DNA from: Pseudomonas hamedanensis
GTDB lineage: Bacteria > Pseudomonadota > Gammaproteobacteria > Pseudomonadales > Pseudomonadaceae
Direction: 5' to 3'
Length of the DNA: 64,000 nt
Assembly (NCBI RefSeq): GCF_014268595.2
Contig: NZ_CP077091.1
Span: 5,981,339 to 6,045,338 of the forward strand
Position numbers and translations under genes: made by a program
The notes under the pieces: generated by a model
The model's database searches: none
The model's input: the letters and a program-made list of their open reading frames with translations, nothing else
Told to the model about the DNA's origin: nothing
Part shown: positions 59,265 to 64,000 of the stretch, piece by piece
Layout of the letters: each line of letters starts with the position of its first letter
Numbering within the stretch: position 1 is the stretch's first letter

Positions 59265-60070
59265 AGCGGTTTCTCCAACACGGCGTAGACCACCTGGTAA
59301 GTCGCCGGCAATCCCGACGCCTCACGGAAACGTTCATAAGCCTCGACCAGACCGAGAATTCGCGCTCGCCCCGTCAACCCGCCCGGCCGCCCCGGATTCA
59401 GATTGTGCGCGCCCAAGGCTTTCAATTCATGGGTCAGGCTGCGCACGTCCGGGTAGTGCAACACGTGAGGCTGATTATCCAGTTTCAGCGTGCGCAAGCC
59501 GCTGGCCGCACACAGTTGCTCATAGCGAGCGAATTCACGAAAGCGGTTGACGTGCACCCGCCCATCGACCTGCCGCCAGCTATCGCGCAACTCAATCAGC
59601 GTCCCCGTACAGAGACTGGTAAAGGCAAAGATCCCGCCCGGTTTCAGCACGCGAAACGCTTCGCCGAGTACCGCCTCGAAATCCTCGCACCACTGCACCG
59701 CGAGGCTGGAGAAAACCAAATCGCAGGTCGAGTCCCGCAACGGCAATCGCTCGGCATCCCCGGCGATAAAATGCTCGGCACCGCCGAAAGGCCGCGCATG
59801 CCTGAGCATGCCCTCGGCAATATCCAGCGCCAAACCGTGACCCTGGACAAAAAGCGAGGCCAGCGTGCGGGTGAAATAACCGGTGCCACAGCCCAGATCC
59901 AGCCAGCGCGACGGTTGCAATGCCGCCGGCAGACGCTGCAGCAACTGGGTACCGACGTCACGCTGCAACTCGGCGACGCTGTCGTAACTGCCCGCCGCGC
60001 GGGAAAAGGAAGCCGCTACCTGGCGCTTGTCAGGCAAGCCACCCGGTTGTCCAAAAGACAAATCAGTCAT
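59261..60070 (-). CDS. bioC: Malonyl-ACP O-methyltransferase BioC
   Basis: The 269-residue methyltransferase has the SAM motif [16 protein letters not shown] and family stretch [16 protein letters not shown]. It masks the malonyl carboxyl so that fatty acid synthesis can build pimeloyl-ACP. ATG 60070 overlaps the bioH end by 8 bases. Confidence 0.94.
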   Translation of the reverse strand: MTDLSFGQPGGLPDKRQVAASFSRAAGSYDSVAELQRDVGTQLLQRLPAALQPSRWLDLGCGTGYFTRTLASLFVQGHGLALDIAEGMLRHARPFGGAEHFIAGDAERLPLRDSTCDLVFSSLAVQWCEDFEAVLGEAFRVLKPGGIFAFTSLCTGTLIELRDSWRQVDGRVHVNRFREFARYEQLCAASGLRTLKLDNQPHVLHYPDVRSLTHELKALGAHNLNPGRPGGLTGRARILGLVEAYERFREASGLPATYQVVYAVLEKPL

Positions 60071-60794
60071 CACCGCACTCGTGTAGAAAAGCCTGGATCG
60101 CACCCGCCACTCCGTGTGGGTCCTCCAGGAGAAACGCATGACTGGCCTGTTCGATCAGACCGATTTCGATATCGGGCAACAAGGCGAACAACGCCGCCGC
60201 CGCCTCGGCCGGCACCAGCGCATCGAGGCCGGCGAACAGATGAAACTGCGGGCCGCGAAAGCCCTGCAAGGCTGCACGGGTGTCGAGTTGCGCAAGCAGT
60301 TCCAACCCCGCCAGCAGCACATTTGCCGTGGTGTTCGGAGCGCCGCCGAGGAGCAAGCGCGACAAGCCCCGCGGGTCTTCCGCACCTTGGGTGCACAGCA
60401 ACGCAAAACGTTTGAGGGTCAACCGAGGATCGGCGCTGCACCCGGCGAGAAACGCCTCGAATGTCGCCCCGGACATCGCGTTCGGCCACTGTTCATGAGC
60501 GACGAAGGACGGATTACTCGCCAGCGTCACCACGCCGCAGCAGCGTTCGCCGCGCCGCGCCGCCAGACCTGACGCGAGCATGCCGCCCAGCGACCAGCCA
60601 CCGAGCCAGACATCCTGAGGGATGCGCTCATCGAGTTCATCGAGCCAGTCCTGCAGGTCACTGGAGTCCAGCTCCGGCAACGGTTCGATGTCGACCTGCA
60701 GATGTTCATCGAGTCCCCGCAGCGCCGCCGCCAAGGGTTCCATCGGCGAGACACCGAGGCCCCAGCCGGGCAGCAGAATCAGGCGATTACGCAT
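60063..60794 (-). CDS. bioH: Pimeloyl-ACP methyl ester carboxylesterase BioH
   Basis: The 243-residue alpha/beta hydrolase has the nucleophile elbow [10 protein letters not shown] (S68) and the BioH mark LASNPSFVA. It removes the methyl group added by BioC. It overlaps bioF by 8 bases. Confidence 0.94.
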   Translation of the reverse strand: MRNRLILLPGWGLGVSPMEPLAAALRGLDEHLQVDIEPLPELDSSDLQDWLDELDERIPQDVWLGGWSLGGMLASGLAARRGERCCGVVTLASNPSFVAHEQWPNAMSGATFEAFLAGCSADPRLTLKRFALLCTQGAEDPRGLSRLLLGGAPNTTANVLLAGLELLAQLDTRAALQGFRGPQFHLFAGLDALVPAEAAAALFALLPDIEIGLIEQASHAFLLEDPHGVAGAIQAFLHECGDD

Positions 60795-61965
60795 GGCAGG
60801 GCTCCGATGACAGTTGGGCAAAGCAATCGGCCAGTCCTTCTAACAATAGCTGCACCTGCGCCTCGCTGTGGGCGGCGGTCAGGGTCACCCGTAACCGTGC
60901 GCTGCCGGCGGGCACGGTCGGTGGACGAATGGCCGTGACCATCAGCCCGCGCGCGCGCAGCATTTGCGACAACCGCAGCGCACGGCCCGCGTCGCCGACC
61001 AGGATCGGCTGGATCGGCGTGAAGCTGTCCATCAGCGCAAGCCCGATCTGCTCGGCGCCTTGGCGGAACTGACGGATCAGTGTCTGCAAGTGCTCACGAC
61101 GCCAGTGTTCAGTGCGCAGCAGTTCGAGGCTTTTCAGCGTCGCACAGGCCAGCGCGGGCGGCTGGCTGGTGGTGTAGATGTATGGGCGGGCAAACTGGAT
61201 CAGGCTTTCGATGAGTTCTTCGCTGCCGGCCACAAACGCTCCGGCCGTACCGAAGGCTTTGCCGAGGGTGCCGACCAGCACCGGTACATCGTCCCGGCTT
61301 AAGCCGAAATGCTCGACGATGCCACCTCCGTTGGCGCCCAACGGGCCGAAGCCATGGGCATCGTCGACCATCAGCCACGCGCCTTTGGCCTTGGCCTCTC
61401 GCGCCAGCGACGGCAAGTCGGCGAGGTTTCCGTCCATGCTGAACACACCGTCGGTGACCACCAGCGTGTTGCCTGTGGCTTTCTCCAGGCGCTTGGCCAG
61501 GCTTGTCGCGTCGTTGTGCAGATAGCGATTGAAACGCGCCCCGGACAACAGACCGGCGTCAAGCAACGAGGCGTGATTGAGGCGGTCTTCCAGCACCGTA
61601 TCGCCCTGCCCGACCAGCGCCGTGACCGCGCCGAGGTTGGCCATGTAACCGGTGGTGAACAGCAGCGCACGGGGCCGGCCGGTGAGATCGGCGAGCGCTT
61701 CTTCCAGTGCATGATGGGGGCTGCTGTGGCCGATCACCAGGTGCGACGCGCCACCGCCGACGCCCCAACGCTCGGCGCCAGCGCGCCAGGCTTCGATCAC
61801 CTGCGGATGATTGGCCAGGCCCAGATAGTCGTTGTTGCAAAAGGCGAGCAACGGCTTACCGTCGACTACCACTTCGGGTCCTTGAGGGGACTCGAGCAGC
61901 GGACGCTGGCGATAGAGATTTTCCGCGCGGCGGGCAGCAAGGCGTGCGGCGAGATCGAAAGACAT
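60787..61965 (-). CDS. bioF: 8-amino-7-oxononanoate synthase
   Basis: The 392-residue PLP enzyme has [23 protein letters not shown] and the PLP lysine K236 in [13 protein letters not shown]. It condenses pimeloyl-ACP with alanine. ATG 61965 gives the usual [12 protein letters not shown] start. It follows bioB by 72 bases. Confidence 0.95.
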   Translation of the reverse strand: MSFDLAARLAARRAENLYRQRPLLESPQGPEVVVDGKPLLAFCNNDYLGLANHPQVIEAWRAGAERWGVGGGASHLVIGHSSPHHALEEALADLTGRPRALLFTTGYMANLGAVTALVGQGDTVLEDRLNHASLLDAGLLSGARFNRYLHNDATSLAKRLEKATGNTLVVTDGVFSMDGNLADLPSLAREAKAKGAWLMVDDAHGFGPLGANGGGIVEHFGLSRDDVPVLVGTLGKAFGTAGAFVAGSEELIESLIQFARPYIYTTSQPPALACATLKSLELLRTEHWRREHLQTLIRQFRQGAEQIGLALMDSFTPIQPILVGDAGRALRLSQMLRARGLMVTAIRPPTVPAGSARLRVTLTAAHSEAQVQLLLEGLADCFAQLSSEPCHA

Positions 61966-62037
61966 GCAGGCCTCGATGTTCAAATGACACATATCCCACA
62001 GGGGTTTTGCATTCCTTCAGAGGAATCCGCGCAGTTC

Positions 62038-63093
62038 TTAAACCGCAGCGTTATAGAACTGCTCGCTACTCTTCTGCTCGACCAGTGCCTGCTCGATCGC
62101 GGCCTGGTGAACCTCATCGGCGTGTTCTTCGCGAGCTTCCGGCTGGATGCCCAGACGTGCGAACAGCTGCATGTCCTTGTCCGCCTGCGGGTTGGCGGTG
62201 GTCAGCAATTTATCGCCGTAGAAAATCGAGTTGGCGCCAGCAAAAAACGCCAGGGCCTGCATCTGCTCGTTCATCGCCTCGCGGCCGGCGGACAGGCGCA
62301 CGTGGGATTGCGGCATGAGAATGCGCGCCACGGCGAGCATGCGGATAAAGTCGAACGGATCGACGTCGTCGGCGTTTTCCAGCGGCGTTCCGGCGACTTT
62401 CACCAGCATGTTGATCGGCACCGATTCCGGGTGCTCGGGCAGGTTGGCCAACTGGATCAGCAGGTTGGCGCGGTCATCCAGCGATTCGCCCATGCCGAGA
62501 ATGCCGCCGGAGCAGATTTTCATCCCTGACTCACGTACATAAGCCAGCGTCTGCAGGCGCTCGCTGTACGTGCGGGTAGTGATGATGCTGCCGTAGAACT
62601 CCGGCGAGGTGTCGAGGTTGTGGTTGTAGTAATCGAGACCGGCCCTGGCCAGCGCTTCGGTCTGTTCCTGATCGAGGCGACCGAGGGTCATGCAGGTTTC
62701 CAGGCCCAGGGCTTTGACGCCCTCAACCATTTTCAACACATACGGCATGTCTTTGGCTGACGGATGTTTCCACGCCGCGCCCATGCAGAAGCGCGTCGAG
62801 CCGATGGCCTTGGCGCGTGCCGCCTCTTCAAGGACCTTCTGCACTTCCATCAACTTCTCTTTTTCCAGACCGGTGTTGTAGTGCCCGGACTGCGGGCAGT
62901 ACTTGCAGTCTTCGGGGCAGGCACCGGTCTTGATCGACAGCAAGGTCGAGACCTGCACGCGGTTGGCGTTGAAATGGGCCCGATGCACCGTTTGCGCCTG
63001 GAACAGCAAGTCGTTGAATGGCTGTACGAAGAGTGCTTTGACTTCGGCCAGTGACCAGTCGTGACGCAGGGTGGCGGTGGTGCTCGCGCTCAT
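62038..63093 (-). CDS. bioB: Biotin synthase
   Basis: The 351-residue radical SAM enzyme has C59-C63-C66 ([12 protein letters not shown]) and the conserved [12 protein letters not shown] and GMGESLDDR. It inserts sulfur into dethiobiotin. It heads bioBFHCD; a BirA-like operator covers its promoter region. Confidence 0.97.
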   Translation of the reverse strand: MSASTTATLRHDWSLAEVKALFVQPFNDLLFQAQTVHRAHFNANRVQVSTLLSIKTGACPEDCKYCPQSGHYNTGLEKEKLMEVQKVLEEAARAKAIGSTRFCMGAAWKHPSAKDMPYVLKMVEGVKALGLETCMTLGRLDQEQTEALARAGLDYYNHNLDTSPEFYGSIITTRTYSERLQTLAYVRESGMKICSGGILGMGESLDDRANLLIQLANLPEHPESVPINMLVKVAGTPLENADDVDPFDFIRMLAVARILMPQSHVRLSAGREAMNEQMQALAFFAGANSIFYGDKLLTTANPQADKDMQLFARLGIQPEAREEHADEVHQAAIEQALVEQKSSEQFYNAAV

Positions 63094-63183
63094 GGGGAGT
63101 TCCTTGGTTATGCTTGGCTGGCGCTGCGGGAATGGAATACCCACAGGCGCTACACGGATGTTCGGCATATTTAAGGAAGACGC

Positions 63184-63918
63184 ATGCACTGTCAACCACG
63201 TTACGAAGGTACGGTTTACATCTGTTTAAAAAACATACAGACCTGCTTGCTCTGCGATGAGCCCGCCGAAGCACAAATGCCAATGTGTGTGGCGTGTGAA
63301 AGCGAACTGCCCTGGCTCGGTAACCATTGCCAGAGCTGCGCTTTACCGTTGGCCGCAGAGGGGATGACATGCGGAGCGTGCCTGCTAGAGCCGCCGGCCT
63401 TTGAGCAGGTCGCCGCGCCTTGGGTTTATGGCTTCCCGGTGGACAGCCTGATCACACGCTTTAAACACAACGCGAAATGGCCGTTTGGTCACTTGCTCGC
63501 CGACGTTCTCGGGCAATACCTGCAACATCGCTTCGATGAAGGCCTGCCTCGTCCTGACGGGTTATTGCCGGTGCCGCTGGCGCGTAAACGCCTGCGTCAA
63601 CGCGGCTTCAACCAGGCGGCGATGCTGGCGCGCTGGTTGAGTGTTTCGCTGGACTTGCCGTATGAAGAGCAGATTTTGCGGCGGATCGTGGACACCGATG
63701 CCCAGCAGGATCTGGATGCCAAGGCGCGCCAACGCAATTTGCGCAACGCCTTTGCGTTGGCGCCTGATGCCGATGTGAAGGGGCGGCATTGGGCGTTGGT
63801 GGATGATGTGCTGACCACCGGTGCGACTGCTCAGGCGCTGGCGCGGTTGTTGATGGATGCAGGTGCGGCGCGGGTAGATGTGTATTGCCTCGCCCGCACG
63901 CCGAAACCCGGCGCCTGA
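63184..63918 (+). CDS. ComF/GntX family phosphoribosyltransferase-like protein
   Basis: The 244-residue protein has an N-terminal zinc-ribbon part with CxxC pairs (CLLCDE, CVAC, CQSC, CGAC). A C-terminal PRTase domain follows, with [12 protein letters not shown] and the binding loop [15 protein letters not shown]. GntX is tied to nutrition and ComF to DNA uptake; the role here is not known. ATG 63184 follows AAGGAAG, so the BirA-like operator at 63189-63221 lies in its first codons. It is divergent from bioB. Confidence 0.88.
   Translation: MHCQPRYEGTVYICLKNIQTCLLCDEPAEAQMPMCVACESELPWLGNHCQSCALPLAAEGMTCGACLLEPPAFEQVAAPWVYGFPVDSLITRFKHNAKWPFGHLLADVLGQYLQHRFDEGLPRPDGLLPVPLARKRLRQRGFNQAAMLARWLSVSLDLPYEEQILRRIVDTDAQQDLDAKARQRNLRNAFALAPDADVKGRHWALVDDVLTTGATAQALARLLMDAGAARVDVYCLARTPKPGA
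63189..63221. promoter_or_regulatory. BirA-like biotin operator over the bioB promoter
   Basis: CTGTCAACC (63189-63197), 15 bases, then GGTTTACAT (63213-63221) forms an inverted pair like the BirA box TTGTAAACC-N14/15-GGTTTACAA. On the minus strand TTGACA, a perfect -35, falls in one half-site (63190-63195), and an A/T-rich -10 candidate (AAATAT) follows after 17 bases. Confidence 0.7.
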
Positions 63919-63934
63919 AGCCCAAAATATCCCG

Positions 63935-63964
63935 TGTAGGAGTGAGCCTGCTCGCGATAGCGTC
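63935..63964. repeat. Single REP element
   Basis: TGTAGGAGTGAGCCTGCTCG followed by CGATAGCGTC matches the element at 78-109 almost base for base. It follows the comF-like gene. Confidence 0.8.
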
Positions 63965-64000
63965 CGCACTGCTTACATCTATGCTGACTGATCCACCCTT

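Overview
The window is a stretch of gamma-proteobacterial chromosome, almost certainly Pseudomonas of the fluorescens/koreensis type. The evidence is the high GC coding style, the gene orders murU-amgK / lptD-surA-pdxA-rsmA-apaGH, tsaD / rpsU-dnaG-rpoD, davBA-pqqFABCDE and bioBFHCD, and the many Pseudomonas-type REP/REPIN palindromes. The sequence gives genus-level evidence only; a species cannot be assigned.

Layout. 1-6.2 kb: a cut-off LuxR-type response regulator with its periplasmic-binding sensor kinase, a DUF3530 secreted protein, then djlA, murU and amgK (peptidoglycan recycling). 6.3-14 kb: a tightly overlapping operon lptD-surA-pdxA-rsmA-apaG-apaH, then glpE. 14-19.1 kb: the prkA-yeaH-spoVR stress module. 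19.1-23 kb: cca, folK-folB, plsY, tsaD. 23.2-27.9 kb: the macromolecular synthesis operon rpsU-dnaG-rpoD. 28-31.7 kb: a large periplasmic-sensor/PAS/GGDEF/EAL protein. 31.7-35.1 kb: a CAU-anticodon tRNA (best read as tRNA-Ile2) carrying a decayed integrative element bounded by a 37-bp duplicated tRNA 3' part. The element holds an integrase remnant, other phage-like fragments, a GNAT/DUF1778 toxin-antitoxin pair and an unknown membrane-anchored protein. 35.3-50.5 kb: an unknown membrane protein, an Lrp-type regulator, lysine catabolism davBA, and an extended PQQ cluster (pqqF, pqqA-E, a pqqM-like peptidase, an aminotransferase and a LysR regulator). A broken HigBA-like toxin-antitoxin locus sits inside it. 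50.7-58.5 kb: three paralogous long acyl-CoA dehydrogenases with a diguanylate cyclase between two of them, and a small rod-protein-like gene. 58.6-64 kb: the biotin operon bioBFHCD and a divergent comF-like gene.

Most genes are core chromosome. The more novel signals are regulatory or mobile. (1) A perfect 13-bp inverted repeat buries both the ribosome binding site and start codon of pqqF just after davA. (2) A terminator-like hairpin with six T directly abuts the cca start codon and contains its ribosome binding site. (3) The tRNA-borne element has putative integrase arm sites at both ends. (4) Tandem AAAC-N4-GTTT sites (PsrA-like) lie upstream of one acyl-CoA dehydrogenase. (5) A BirA-like operator overlaps the bioB -35 hexamer. 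(6) A Crc/Hfq-type A-rich motif lies at the start of davB. (7) A long-range stem lies in the rpsU leader. No CRISPR array, rRNA gene, intact insertion sequence or complete new defence system was found. The accessory genes of unknown function at 34.1-34.9 and 35.3-36.0 kb are the best candidates for undescribed biology.
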